Assembly (NCBI GenBank): GCA_045539515.1
Contig: JAZQFN010000087.1
Location: 3,113-67,112 of the forward strand
Length of the DNA: 64,000 bases
Direction of reading: 5' to 3'
From: RGIG8748 sp045539515
GTDB lineage: Bacteria; Bacillota; Clostridia; UMGS1810
Below, one piece after another: positions 1 to 8,671 of the stretch (position 1 is the stretch's first letter; each line of letters starts with the position of its first letter). Both the position numbers and the translations under genes were made by a program. Under the pieces are notes generated by a model. The model ran no database searches, was not told where the DNA came from, and was given only the letters and a program-made list of their open reading frames with translations.

Positions 1-13
1 ATTCAAGACGTAT

Positions 14-1270
14 TTAACCTGCGCTTACTTCAATATGTTTCTCATTTAGCTTGGAATAAATTATTTTCTGACTTTTGTAAAGCCCGTAGTTACCGCTTAG
101 AATATAGCTAACTGCACAGCACAGGGCAAATATTATAAGGGAATCTCCTCCGAATACTTCAAAGGCAAGCATAACCGAAGCCAGAGGGCAATTGACAACA
201 CAGCAAAACAGTGTAACAAAACCTATGGCTGCACCATAGGCAGAATCTATGCCGAGCATAGGCGAAACAACGGCTCCAAAGGTAGAACCCACGAAAAATG
301 CAGGCACAATTTCGCCGCCTTTAAAGCCTGCACCTATGGTTATGGCAGTAAGTATTATTTTTATTAAAAAGGCTTCGGGACGCGCCTCGCCGCCAAGTGC
401 TCTTGCTACCACATCCATACCTGCACCATTGTAATCGTAAGTGCCCAGCATAAGAGTAAAAAGCACCACCAGCGCACCGCCTGCAAGGCTTCTTACATAG
501 GGATTTGGCAAAAGCTTTTTGGAATACTTTTCGCTGTATTTTATAGCAAGACAAAAAACAATGCTTACCATTGCACAAAGTATTGCAAGACCTACCACAC
601 CGCCAATAAATCTCAAGGTTATTTCTTCTGTAATCACACCGGCAAAAGAAACCGGCGAAACACCGAAAACTTTCTGAATTTCAAAGGCGGTAAGAGATGC
701 CAGAACACATGGATAAAAAGCCGTGTAATGCATTACGCCTACAGAGCTTACCTCTATAGAAAAGACCGATGCAGTAATGGGAGTACCAAAAAGTGACGTA
801 AATACCGCACTCATACCGGTCATTATAATAATCCTGGTATCGTGCATACCCAGACGAAATATTCTGCCCAAACGGTAACCGAGTCCGCCGCCAAGCTGAA
901 GTGCAGCACCCTCTCTGCCGGCAGAGCCGCCAAAAAGATGGGTAATAACCGTAGATACAAATATAAGGGGTACCAACACAAAGGGTACGCTTTCCTTATC
1001 CTGAACGGCTTTTATGATTCTGTTGGTGTCAAGCTTACCGAAGCGTTTGCATATGCCGTACAAAAGAGCTATAAAAGCTCCTGCCGCAGGAAGAAACAAT
1101 ATAATGCGGGGGTTTTGCATACGAAAATGGGTAGCATAGTCTATAAGAATATGGAAAATACAACCCAGACTCCCTCCTATTATACCCATAATAAGAGAAA
1201 GTAACGTCCACTTAAAAAAAGTAATAAGATAGCTTGACGGATTTGTAAAATATTTCTTTAGTAATGTCAT
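14..1270 (-). CDS. CLC-family anion channel/antiporter, possibly CLC-F-like
   Basis: Polytopic membrane protein of about 418 residues with CLC hallmarks: GREG near residue 120 (gating-glutamate motif) followed by AALQLGGGLG, and GGEIVPAFF near residue 318, equivalent to the GGIFAP filter motif. The early GSGIP motif of chloride CLCs is not seen, and FKGGE resembles what I recall of the fluoride/proton antiporter branch (CLC-F). That specificity is an inference. The longest frame opens at a TTG (1282). An ATG at 1270 preceded by GGTGA is a better start. It lies 60 bases downstream of a CPA2 antiporter gene on the same strand, so the two are probably co-transcribed ion-homeostasis genes. Family 0.9, fluoride specificity about 0.4. 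Confidence 0.88.
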   Translation of the reverse strand: MTLLKKYFTNPSSYLITFFKWTLLSLIMGIIGGSLGCIFHILIDYATHFRMQNPRIILFLPAAGAFIALLYGICKRFGKLDTNRIIKAVQDKESVPFVLVPLIFVSTVITHLFGGSAGREGAALQLGGGLGYRLGRIFRLGMHDTRIIIMTGMSAVFTSLFGTPITASVFSIEVSSVGVMHYTAFYPCVLASLTAFEIQKVFGVSPVSFAGVITEEITLRFIGGVVGLAILCAMVSIVFCLAIKYSEKYSKKLLPNPYVRSLAGGALVVLFTLMLGTYDYNGAGMDVVARALGGEARPEAFLIKIILTAITIGAGFKGGEIVPAFFVGSTFGAVVSPMLGIDSAYGAAIGFVTLFCCVVNCPLASVMLAFEVFGGDSLIIFALCCAVSYILSGNYGLYKSQKIIYSKLNEKHIEVSAG

Positions 1271-1289
1271 CTCTGTCACCAATCAAAAT

Positions 1290-1318
1290 GCAGGAGCCGA
1301 TGTAGCATCTGCCCCTGC
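1290..1318 (-). terminator. intercistronic hairpin between antiporter and CLC genes
   Basis: Imperfect inverted repeat (GCAGGAGCCGATG against CATCTGCCCCTGC, three-base loop) in the 61-base gap between the two minus-strand genes. Only a short T-rich stretch follows it, so it may attenuate read-through or be an RNA processing site rather than a full terminator. Confidence 0.35.
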
Positions 1319-1331
1319 AAAATAGTTTATA

Positions 1332-2627
1332 TTATCTGTTTTTAGCATTTTGAAGTTTTGTCTGTCTGCGGTTCTTAACCTCATCGCTCTGAGGTTTGAT
1401 ATCACCTGCGGCAGTAAGAGCCATTCTGGTAAATACAGGGCCGAAGAGTTCGTAGATAAGCACTGCAAAAAGAGTGATGTTTCTTATAAGATTGCCTTCG
1501 CCTCCGGGAAGCTGAGCAGAAGCAATGGTGCACATACCCAAAGCCACACCTGCCTGTGGGAGCAGTGTAATACCCAGATACTTACATATCTCCGTTGAAC
1601 ACTTGGTTGCCTTAGCACTTATATAGGAACCAAAGTATTTACCCAAGGAACGGAATATGATGTACACCACACCGATACCCACAATGACTACGTCTGAAAA
1701 TACGCCGAGTTCAAGTTCTGCACCGCTTATTACAAAGAACAGCGCAAAAAGAGGAGATGTCCATTTATCTGCACCTTCCATAAGGTCATTAGAGAGAGGA
1801 CATATGTTGCAGAACACGGTACCAAGCATCATACATACAAGAAGCGAAGAAAAGCTTACATGTACAGGTCCAATGGAAAAGTCCAGCATAGAAAGGGACG
1901 CTGTGAGAAATACAAATGCTATGGTAAGGTTAAGACGGTTGGTGTTGGAGTTAAAGAATTTTTCAAGCTGAGTAAGCACCCAACCCATTACAGCACCAAG
2001 GGTAAGCGAAGCCACAATCTCAACCAGAGGATTAATAATGATAGATATCATATCCGGCTGACCGGAAGCTATAAGAGCCTTGGCAATACCGAAGGATACG
2101 GCAAATACCACAAGACCCACGGCATCATCCAGAGCAACTATAGGTAAAAGTAAGCTCGTAAGAGGACCCTTTGCCTTATACTGACGAACAACCATAAGAG
2201 TTGCCGCAGGAGCAGTAGCGGTAGCTATAGCACCTAAGGTAATTGCCTGTGACATTGATAGCTTATCGGGGAAGATTACATGAACGCCCCACAGAGCAAG
2301 GTCGACAAAAAGGGTTGCAACAAGAGCCTGAACAACGCCTATAACAGATGCCTGATGGCCTGTCTTCTTGAGTTCATCAAGTCGGAACTCATTACCAATG
2401 GAAAAGGCTATAAAGCCAAGAGCAACCTCGGATACAAGTCCAAGCATTTCAACAGCGTGCATACTGTTAAAGCCGAGGCCTTCAATACCAACACGGCCAA
2501 GACAGTAAGGCCCTATGAGCACACCGGCTATGAGATAAGCCGTAACTGCAGGGAGCTTGAGCTTTTTGAAAACACGAGTCATAAGCAAGCCTGCAAGAAG
2601 GGCTATAGAAGTAGATAACAATGTCAT
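1332..2627 (-). CDS. cation:proton antiporter (CPA2/Kef type)
   Basis: Membrane protein of 431 residues with about twelve hydrophobic segments, matching the Na+/H+ exchanger domain of CPA2 proteins: the N-terminus LLMTRVFKKLKLPAVTAYL followed by AGVLIGP is the typical first pair of helices, and a central ALDDAVGLVVF segment holds the paired acidic residues (DD) expected in the ion-binding crossover. No TrkA-N or TrkA-C regulatory domain follows, so it is a stand-alone exchanger, unlike full-length KefB/KefC. It exchanges Na+ or K+ for H+ across the cytoplasmic membrane; the cation is not predictable. It has a good promoter upstream and leads into the CLC gene. I looked for a fluoride riboswitch in the leader and found none. 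Confidence 0.9.
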   Translation of the reverse strand: MTLLSTSIALLAGLLMTRVFKKLKLPAVTAYLIAGVLIGPYCLGRVGIEGLGFNSMHAVEMLGLVSEVALGFIAFSIGNEFRLDELKKTGHQASVIGVVQALVATLFVDLALWGVHVIFPDKLSMSQAITLGAIATATAPAATLMVVRQYKAKGPLTSLLLPIVALDDAVGLVVFAVSFGIAKALIASGQPDMISIIINPLVEIVASLTLGAVMGWVLTQLEKFFNSNTNRLNLTIAFVFLTASLSMLDFSIGPVHVSFSSLLVCMMLGTVFCNICPLSNDLMEGADKWTSPLFALFFVISGAELELGVFSDVVIVGIGVVYIIFRSLGKYFGSYISAKATKCSTEICKYLGITLLPQAGVALGMCTIASAQLPGGEGNLIRNITLFAVLIYELFGPVFTRMALTAAGDIKPQSDEVKNRRQTKLQNAKNR

Positions 2628-2684
2628 AAAAATTCATCTTCTTTCAAAATAATACAGTTTTTCTGAAAAAGTCCAACCTTATGA

Positions 2685-2713
2685 AGTATATCATAAACGT
2701 TTTATAAATTCAA
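2685..2713 (-). promoter_or_regulatory. promoter of the antiporter-CLC operon
   Basis: On the minus strand, TTGAAT and TATACT are separated by exactly 17 bases, about 58 bases upstream of the antiporter ATG. Housekeeping sigma-factor type. Confidence 0.6.
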
Positions 2714-2782
2714 GAATAATATTTACAAAAAAACGGATTTTCTTATAAAAAAATTGGTGACAATTATGCCACCAATTTTAAG

Positions 2783-3337
2783 TCAATATCTTAAAAGTAC
2801 AGTGAGGATAAAATCCAACCCCACAACAAGTACAATAACACCGGAAGTTACAATAATTATGCGGTCTTTAACCTTTGACAAAATCCATTTCGTCATCGGG
2901 TACACGCCGTACAGAAATACCATGGAGCCGGCTGTAAGAATACTGCTGTTTCTTAAGGATACCCTGCCGTCAATATGGAGCTTATCCACCTTGCTGTAAT
3001 CCCACCATCTGCGGTGATACACAAGCTCCATAATGTAGCTTACGCAAAACTCTATGAGAGATATTATAACCATTGCCGCCAAAAACACAAGTATGGGCAT
3101 AATGTTCACTTTTGCGAGAAATATTTTTTTTGACATAAGATTCTTAAGACAAAGCACAAGCACCACACCGCCAAAGCCATAGATTGGCAGATAACATCCG
3201 TACATAAATCCCTTATTTACAAAATAGCCGTGGTTAATGGAAGACCATACGCTTTCGTATATCCAGCCTATACAGCTAAACAGAAAAAAACACCATATGT
3301 AAGTAGCAATTTCTCTTGATATCTTTGTATTATTCAT
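2783..3337 (-). CDS. membrane protein of the CmpB/DUF1113 family (putative ABC-transporter type IV)
   Basis: 184 residues with about five membrane helices. The N-terminus CFFLFSCIGWIYESVWSS, then GYFVNKGFMYGCYLPIYGFG, is the conserved signature of the family described as putative ABC-transporter type IV (ABC_trans_CmpB). In this family an early W-E pair and an R/K-G-x-x-x-G-P/C-x-x-P-I-Y-G segment are conserved. No ATPase partner is encoded beside it and the molecular function of the family is not established. It starts 3 bases after the aldo/keto reductase gene stops, so the two are co-transcribed, although no functional link is evident. Confidence 0.75.
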   Translation of the reverse strand: MNNTKISREIATYIWCFFLFSCIGWIYESVWSSINHGYFVNKGFMYGCYLPIYGFGGVVLVLCLKNLMSKKIFLAKVNIMPILVFLAAMVIISLIEFCVSYIMELVYHRRWWDYSKVDKLHIDGRVSLRNSSILTAGSMVFLYGVYPMTKWILSKVKDRIIIVTSGVIVLVVGLDFILTVLLRY

Positions 3338-3340
3338 AGA

Positions 3341-4339
3341 TTAATCCGCCATAATTTCATCAATTTTCCGAAGTGTTTCCTCATCAAAGGAGGTATTTTG
3401 AAGCATAGCAATATTATCTTTTATCTGTCCGGGATTAGATGCGCCCACAAGCACACTTGTAACCGCTTTATTGCGATACACCCAAGAAAGAGCCATCTGC
3501 GCCAGGGTCTGTCCCCTGTGGGCAGCTATTTCATTAAGCGCGCTTACCTTAGCTATAACATCCTCCGTAAGGGAAGCTTCCTTTAAAAATCTTCCGTCGG
3601 TACGAACACGGCTGTCCTGAGGTATGCCTTTAAGATAGCGATCTGTAAGGACTCCCTGTGCCAAAGGTGAAAAGACAATCACACCCTTTTTTAAATTTAA
3701 TGCACTATCTAAAATGCCGTTTTTCTCTGCGGTACGGTCAAATATAGAATATCTGTTCTGGTTTATTATAAAGGGGCATTTAAGCTCTGTGAGAATCTTT
3801 GCGGCCTCCTCCATGGTGTTGCCGTCATAGTTGGAAAGTCCCACATAAAGCGCCTTACCGCTCTTTACAATGCCGTCTAAAGCCCACATGGTTTCGTATA
3901 GAGGAGTTTCGGGAGTCATCCTGTGGTGGTAAAATATATCCACATAGTCAATACCCATACGCTTAAGACTTTGGTCAAGGCTTGAAACAATATATTTTTT
4001 ACTGCCAAGGTCGCCATAAGGACCCTCCCACATATAGTAACCCGCCTTGGTGCTCACAATAATTTCATCACGATAGCTTCCGAGGTGGTCCTTTAAAATC
4101 CTGCCGAAATTGCGTTCGGCACTTCCCGCCTCGGGTCCATAGTTATTGGCAAGGTCGAAATGGGTAATGCCATTGTCAAAGGCAGTAAAGCACATATTAC
4201 ACATATTGGCATAGTCTGCATTGTCACCAAAATTGTGCCAAAGACCCAAAGACACCGCCGGAAGTCTTAAACCACTTTCTCCGCAATGATTGTACACCAT
4301 ATCATTGTACCTTAAGCTATCTGCAGTATATTTTTCCAT
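3341..4339 (-). CDS. aldo/keto reductase (YghZ/GAP-reductase-like)
   Basis: 332-residue cytosolic NADPH-dependent oxidoreductase of the AKR superfamily, (beta/alpha)8 barrel. The catalytic tetrad is visible: Asp62 and Tyr67 in FDLANNYGP, Lys98 in STKAGYYMW, and His139 in YHHR. The segments NNYGPEAGSAERNFGRIL and KAGYYMWEGPYGD are close to those of the AKR14 branch (YghZ, L-glyceraldehyde-3-phosphate reductase) and the related voltage-gated K+ channel beta subunits. SALVGASNP-like text near the C-terminus (SVLVGASNPGQIKDN) is the cofactor phosphate-binding strand. The gene has its own promoter, divergent from ecfT. With methylglyoxal synthase elsewhere in the window, a role in carbonyl detoxification is possible but not shown. 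Confidence 0.9.
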   Translation of the reverse strand: MEKYTADSLRYNDMVYNHCGESGLRLPAVSLGLWHNFGDNADYANMCNMCFTAFDNGITHFDLANNYGPEAGSAERNFGRILKDHLGSYRDEIIVSTKAGYYMWEGPYGDLGSKKYIVSSLDQSLKRMGIDYVDIFYHHRMTPETPLYETMWALDGIVKSGKALYVGLSNYDGNTMEEAAKILTELKCPFIINQNRYSIFDRTAEKNGILDSALNLKKGVIVFSPLAQGVLTDRYLKGIPQDSRVRTDGRFLKEASLTEDVIAKVSALNEIAAHRGQTLAQMALSWVYRNKAVTSVLVGASNPGQIKDNIAMLQNTSFDEETLRKIDEIMAD

Positions 4340-4367
4340 ACTATTTCCTCCACATATTTATATTATA

Positions 4368-4396
4368 AGTATACCATACACGCTATACCTTATCAA
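4368..4396 (-). promoter_or_regulatory. promoter of the aldo/keto reductase gene
   Basis: Minus-strand TTGATA and TATACT with a 17-base spacer, 29 bases upstream of the ATG. It sits back-to-back with the ecfT promoter. Confidence 0.6.
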
Positions 4397-4405
4397 CAGT
4401 TTTAT

Positions 4406-4434
4406 TTGACCTTGATGTCATATTATGATAGAAT
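4406..4434 (+). promoter_or_regulatory. promoter of the ECF transporter operon
   Basis: TTGACC, 17 bases, then TAGAAT, followed by a roughly 30-base leader and a GAGGAAA ribosome-binding site. The leader is too short for a cobalamin or other large vitamin riboswitch. Confidence 0.65.
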
Positions 4435-4470
4435 ATACGGGTAAAAGTATACTTATGAGGAAATATAGCC

Positions 4471-5343
4471 ATGAAAGAATTCGAAAGGTATCATCCATTG
4501 GTAAACTTAATATATTTTGTCTTCGTCATTGTATTCGCTTGCGTGTTTATGCATCCGGTGTGTCTTGGTGTTTCTTTTGTATGCGCATTTATCTATTCCA
4601 TACTGATTAAAGGCTTTAAAAGAGCCATTAAAAGCCTTTGCGTAATAGTGCCTCTTATACTGGTAACCGCTCTTGTAAATCCGGTGTTCAATCACCGTGG
4701 TGTAACTATACTTATGTATTTCCCCGACGGCAACCCCCTGACATTGGAATCCATAATATACGGCATAGGTGCTGCATTTATGATTGCCTCGGTGATAATG
4801 TGGTTTTCCTGTTTTAATGAGATTATGTCTTCGGACAAATATGTGTATCTCTTTGGAAAGATAATGCCTGCAATGTCACTTATTCTCTCCATGGTGCTGA
4901 GGTTTGTGCCTAAGTTTAAAGCACAATATAAAGATATAGCCAATGCTCAAGTTTGCATAGGCAAAGATACCTCAAAAGGTTCTTTAATAACCCGATGCAA
5001 AAATACCGCAAAGGTGGTTTCCATGAATATAAGCCGCTCTCTGGAGGAATCCATAGACACCGCCGACAGTATGAAAAGTCGCGGCTACGGACTTGAAGGG
5101 CGGACGGCATTTTCCACATACAAATTCACAACAAGGGATTGGACAACGCTGATTTTTACATTGGCAGCATGTATTTATATTTTCATAGGCGGTATTCTCG
5201 GAAATCTTAATTTTTACTACTTCCCAACCATATCAGGACCGACCGCTTCCCCCTACGGAGTAAGCCTTACGGTAATATACTGCTTATACTGTATGCTGCC
5301 CATACTACTGGAAATAAAGGAGGCAAGGAAATGGAAATACTAA
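4471..5343 (+). CDS. ecfT: ECF transporter transmembrane component EcfT
   Basis: 290-residue membrane protein of the CbiQ/EcfT family, the scaffold joining the two ATPases and the substrate-binding S component of an energy-coupling-factor vitamin importer. It starts with the typical YHPLVNLIYF segment, and the cytosolic coupling helices carry SRSLEESIDTADSMKSRGYG, containing the conserved Ser/Ala-Arg-Gly coupling motif that docks into the ATPase grooves. Hydrophobic helices flank this region on both sides. The ATG has a GAGG site 8-10 bases upstream. The gene overlaps the next one by 13 bases, so the operon encodes a complete transporter in two polypeptides. Substrate unknown. Confidence 0.9.
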   Translation: MKEFERYHPLVNLIYFVFVIVFACVFMHPVCLGVSFVCAFIYSILIKGFKRAIKSLCVIVPLILVTALVNPVFNHRGVTILMYFPDGNPLTLESIIYGIGAAFMIASVIMWFSCFNEIMSSDKYVYLFGKIMPAMSLILSMVLRFVPKFKAQYKDIANAQVCIGKDTSKGSLITRCKNTAKVVSMNISRSLEESIDTADSMKSRGYGLEGRTAFSTYKFTTRDWTTLIFTLAACIYIFIGGILGNLNFYYFPTISGPTASPYGVSLTVIYCLYCMLPILLEIKEARKWKY

Positions 5344-7928
5344 AAATCAATAACCTTACATTTACATATCCTTGTCGCGAAAAATCCGCACTGACGGATA
5401 TATCCCTCATAGTACAAAAAGGAGAATTTGTAACGCTTTGCGGAAAATCCGGTTGCGGTAAGTCTACCCTTTTGCGCCACTTAAAGCCCATCCTTACACC
5501 TCACGGCACAAAAGAGGGTTCAGTATGCTACGAAGACAGAGATATTAATGAACTAACTCAAAGAGAACAATGCGAAAAAATCGGATATATAATGCAAAAT
5601 CCCGACAGCCAGATAGTGACTGACAAGGTGTGGCATGAGCTTGCCTTCGGACTTGAAAGCCTTGGAATGTCCAATGACGAAATACGGATACGGGTAGCAG
5701 AGATTGCATCATTCTTCGGTATAGAAAATCTTTTTGAAGAAAACACCTCTTCCCTATCCGGCGGACAGAAGCAGCTTATAAATCTGGCATCGGTTATGGT
5801 GATGAATCCTTCAATCATCATCCTGGATGAGCCCACAAGTCAGCTTGACCCCATAGCTGCCCAGAGATTTATCGAAACCCTTGCCAGAATAAACAGGGAA
5901 ACAGGAACTACCATAATACTCAGCGAGCACCGCCTTGAGGATGCTGTAAGTGTGTGCAGCAGACTTGTGGTGATGGATGAAGGAAAAATTATTGCAGACG
6001 GAAGTCCCCGGGACTGTGCAGGTACGCTAAAAAACATAAAAAGCGATATGATGATTGCAATGCCTACTCCCATAAAGGTATACTATGATGCTTCTCTTTT
6101 GGGGGAATGTCCCATAACCGTAAGAGAAGGCAGAGATACACTTTGGAAAAACAAAGATAGAATAAAGCATACCATTACGCCCGAGCCTTCAGGAGATACT
6201 AATAAAGAAAGTGTACTGACGCTAAAAAATTTATGGTTCAGATACGAAAAGGACTCTAAAGATATAGTAAAGGATTTGTCTTTGGATATAAAGGCAGGCG
6301 AAACCTTTGCAATTGTAGGTGGCAACGGAACAGGAAAAACCACAACTCTTAATCTGATTTGCAATATTTTAGAACCCCAAAGAGGTAAGATATCTGCAGC
6401 GGGCAAAATATCTATGCTTCCTCAGAATCCAAGGAACCTGTTTACACGTAAAACAGTAAAAGAAGAACTTTGGGAAATGACCGACGGTAAAACCCTTACC
6501 AAAGCTCAAAAAGAAGAACTTATAAATCAAACCGTTTCACTCTGCGAGCTTAATGATTTTATGGACTTTCATCCCTATGACCTTTCCGGCGGTGAAATGC
6601 AGAGAGCAGGTCTTGCAAAGGTTCTGATGACAAAACCGGATATACTGCTCCTGGATGAACCCACAAAAGGACTTGACGGTCACTTTAAAGAAAAGCTTGC
6701 ATCAATAATTTGCTCTCTTAATACAAGCGGTGTAACGGTGGTTATGGTTTCCCATGATATAGAATTTTGTGCGAAATACGCCGACAGGTGCGGTATGTTT
6801 TTTGACGGATGCATTATATGCCGTGGAACTCCGCGGGAATTCTTCAACGGCAAAAGCTTCTACACCACCGCGGCAAACCGTATGGCATCGGGAGTTATTG
6901 ACAATGCCCTAACAAGTGAAGATATAATTTTTGCTTTTACGGGAAATATTCCCAAATTTGAAGTACCTGACAAAGAAAACAAAAGACCACAAAACAAAGC
7001 AAATACCTCAAAAGATAAAGATGAGCCGAAGCTTACCAAAAAAAACATTATTTCCGGCATAATATTTGCATTGACATTCATAGTACTGCAGATTTTGTTT
7101 TATGACAAATACACCGATTACCGAAACCATATTGTAACAGCAATGGGATTTTTGCTTCTGGCATTATCTTTAATAAATCTAATACCCCAAAAAGAGCTTG
7201 GACAAAGGGAAGTGCAGACACCAAAAAGCAAAAGGCATTTGGTAAAGCGCACTATCATAGGAGCCTTTACAGCGCTTATTGCAATACCTATAACAATATT
7301 TGCCGGTAAGACATATTTCGGTGACAGAAAGTATTATTTTATAAGTATGCTGATAATAGCCGAAACTCTGCTACCCTTTATGCTGGCATTTGAAAAGAGA
7401 AAACCTATGGCAAGGGAAATAGTAATACTTAGTGTGTTGTGTGCCTTGGGGGTTGCAGGAAGAGCGGCATTTTCCGCGTTTCCGCAGTTTAAGCCTCTGC
7501 TTGCCATAGTAATAATTACCGGGGTATGCTTTGGCGGTGAAAGCGGATTTCTGGTAGGTGCCCTGTCGGGATTTATATCCAATTTCTTTTTAGGCCAGGG
7601 TCCATGGACCCCATGGCAGATGTTTGCTCTGGGGATTGTGGGATTTTTGGCAGGAATACTCTACCGAAAGGGAATACTCAGAAAGACTAAAGGCTCACTT
7701 TGTCTTTTCGGATTTATTTCATCTGTTATAATATACGGATGCATAGTGGATATTGCCCATATTCTCATATCTGCCTCTCCCAGCCGTGAACTGATTTTGA
7801 CGGCATTTCTGCAAGGGCTTCCCTTTAACCTGATACACGGGTTTGCAACAGGAATTTTCCTCTATTTTGCGGCTGAACCAATGATAGAAAAGCTGGATAG
7901 AGTAAAAATAAAATACGGTCTTATATGA
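5331..7928 (+). CDS. fused ECF ATPases (EcfA-EcfA') with C-terminal S component
   Basis: One 865-residue chain combining three normally separate parts. First ABC ATPase: Walker A GKSGCGKST at 38-46, signature SLSGGQ, Walker B IIILDEPTSQLDP. Second ABC ATPase: Walker A GGNGTGKTT, signature LSGGE, Walker B ILLLDEPTKGLDG. After a charged linker (about 545-570, KENKRPQNKANTSKDKDEPK) there are two hydrophobic helices, and then a six-helix S-component-like domain with RAAFSAFPQFKP, GESGFLVGALSGFISNFFLGQGP and WTPWQM. That last motif I recall from ECF substrate binders of the CbrT-like group, so cobalamin or a related compound is a possible but weak guess. With EcfT just upstream it forms an entire vitamin importer. 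The double-ATPase fusion is well known; attachment of the S component is unusual. Confidence 0.87.
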   Translation: MEILKINNLTFTYPCREKSALTDISLIVQKGEFVTLCGKSGCGKSTLLRHLKPILTPHGTKEGSVCYEDRDINELTQREQCEKIGYIMQNPDSQIVTDKVWHELAFGLESLGMSNDEIRIRVAEIASFFGIENLFEENTSSLSGGQKQLINLASVMVMNPSIIILDEPTSQLDPIAAQRFIETLARINRETGTTIILSEHRLEDAVSVCSRLVVMDEGKIIADGSPRDCAGTLKNIKSDMMIAMPTPIKVYYDASLLGECPITVREGRDTLWKNKDRIKHTITPEPSGDTNKESVLTLKNLWFRYEKDSKDIVKDLSLDIKAGETFAIVGGNGTGKTTTLNLICNILEPQRGKISAAGKISMLPQNPRNLFTRKTVKEELWEMTDGKTLTKAQKEELINQTVSLCELNDFMDFHPYDLSGGEMQRAGLAKVLMTKPDILLLDEPTKGLDGHFKEKLASIICSLNTSGVTVVMVSHDIEFCAKYADRCGMFFDGCIICRGTPREFFNGKSFYTTAANRMASGVIDNALTSEDIIFAFTGNIPKFEVPDKENKRPQNKANTSKDKDEPKLTKKNIISGIIFALTFIVLQILFYDKYTDYRNHIVTAMGFLLLALSLINLIPQKELGQREVQTPKSKRHLVKRTIIGAFTALIAIPITIFAGKTYFGDRKYYFISMLIIAETLLPFMLAFEKRKPMAREIVILSVLCALGVAGRAAFSAFPQFKPLLAIVIITGVCFGGESGFLVGALSGFISNFFLGQGPWTPWQMFALGIVGFLAGILYRKGILRKTKGSLCLFGFISSVIIYGCIVDIAHILISASPSRELILTAFLQGLPFNLIHGFATGIFLYFAAEPMIEKLDRVKIKYGLI

Positions 7929-7933
7929 TAAAA

Positions 7934-7968
7934 AGGGATGTAAGATTTCAAACGATTTTTACATCCCT
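7934..7968 (-). terminator. bidirectional terminator
   Basis: AGGGATGTAA pairs with TTACATCCCT around a 15-base loop. On the minus strand it is followed by a TTTT run, ending the DUF308-like gene. On the plus strand it closes the ECF operon with a weaker T tract. Confidence 0.7.
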
Positions 7969-8005
7969 CTGTTCTTTAATAAACTAATCTTCGTATTTTA
8001 CCATC

Positions 8006-8548
8006 TTACTGAATGAGTTCCTTATACATAACTGCCTTCAGCATAAAACCGAGGCTCTGTACAAAAAATATAATCCCTATTACATGGTTAAAACCCACGG
8101 CGATGTCTATCGGTTTAAGAAGCGACATAGTACCAGAAGCAAGCTCAATAATACTAATAAAAGCAAATCCTGTCCAGCATCGCATACCATCGTGCTTAAG
8201 TTCCGCAGTATCGGAAAGCTTGATTACTCCGGAGAAAAGCTCCCACACTCCAAAGAAAAAGGGAATTACCGCAGGAAATATCATATTGTTAAACAATGGA
8301 AAGAGGGACAAAAGAACCGTTGCAAGTCCATCTGCTTCAAGCCAGCGAACACCGTGGATAATATGGCGGTGCGTATGGCACACGGCAAAGTTTGTACCTC
8401 CGGCGAGAAGCATAGCTATACCGAGAATCCGTGAAAACCTGATAATATCTGAATTTTTACTTAGGTAAGCATATAAACCCGCCCCAAATAATATCAAACC
8501 TATTATAAACCACAACAGCGAAACTATATGTATTCTATGTTTTTTCAT
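8006..8548 (-). CDS. HdeD/DUF308-like membrane protein
   Basis: 180 residues, six predicted membrane helices arranged as three repeated hairpins, the organisation of the HdeD/DUF308 family. Typical pieces are the first helix SLLWFIIGLILFGAGLYAYL, the SRILGIAMLLAGGTNFAV segment, and FGVWELFSGVIKLSDTAELK. Family members sit in the cytoplasmic membrane and have been linked to acid stress in enterobacteria, but the function in Clostridia is unknown. It is a single-gene unit with its own promoter and terminator. The call rests on overall repeat pattern rather than a diagnostic motif. Confidence 0.6.
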   Translation of the reverse strand: MKKHRIHIVSLLWFIIGLILFGAGLYAYLSKNSDIIRFSRILGIAMLLAGGTNFAVCHTHRHIIHGVRWLEADGLATVLLSLFPLFNNMIFPAVIPFFFGVWELFSGVIKLSDTAELKHDGMRCWTGFAFISIIELASGTMSLLKPIDIAVGFNHVIGIIFFVQSLGFMLKAVMYKELIQ

Positions 8549-8589
8549 AAATAACCTCTTTCGTATACAAGCTATCCTTATTTTTTGTA

Positions 8590-8618
8590 ATTGTACTATA
8601 TGAATAGAATTTTGTCAA
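8590..8618 (-). promoter_or_regulatory. promoter of the DUF308-like gene
   Basis: Minus-strand consensus TTGACA, 17 bases, TACAAT, about 40 bases upstream of the start codon. Confidence 0.7.
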
Positions 8619-8671
8619 ACTCACCTTTTTAATTTCTAATTCATAAAATAGCTATATGGGAGGTGATAATT

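Noticed and set aside
842..1204. Plus-strand frame of 120 codons inside the CLC gene
   Set aside because: Antisense shadow; low-complexity Lys/Tyr-rich translation without a start site.
2628..2760. Possible fluoride riboswitch ahead of the CPA2/CLC genes
   Set aside because: The conserved GGNGATGG and CTGATG-type blocks are absent.
4340..4470. Cobalamin riboswitch ahead of ecfT
   Set aside because: The promoter leaves about 30 bases of leader, too short for the aptamer.
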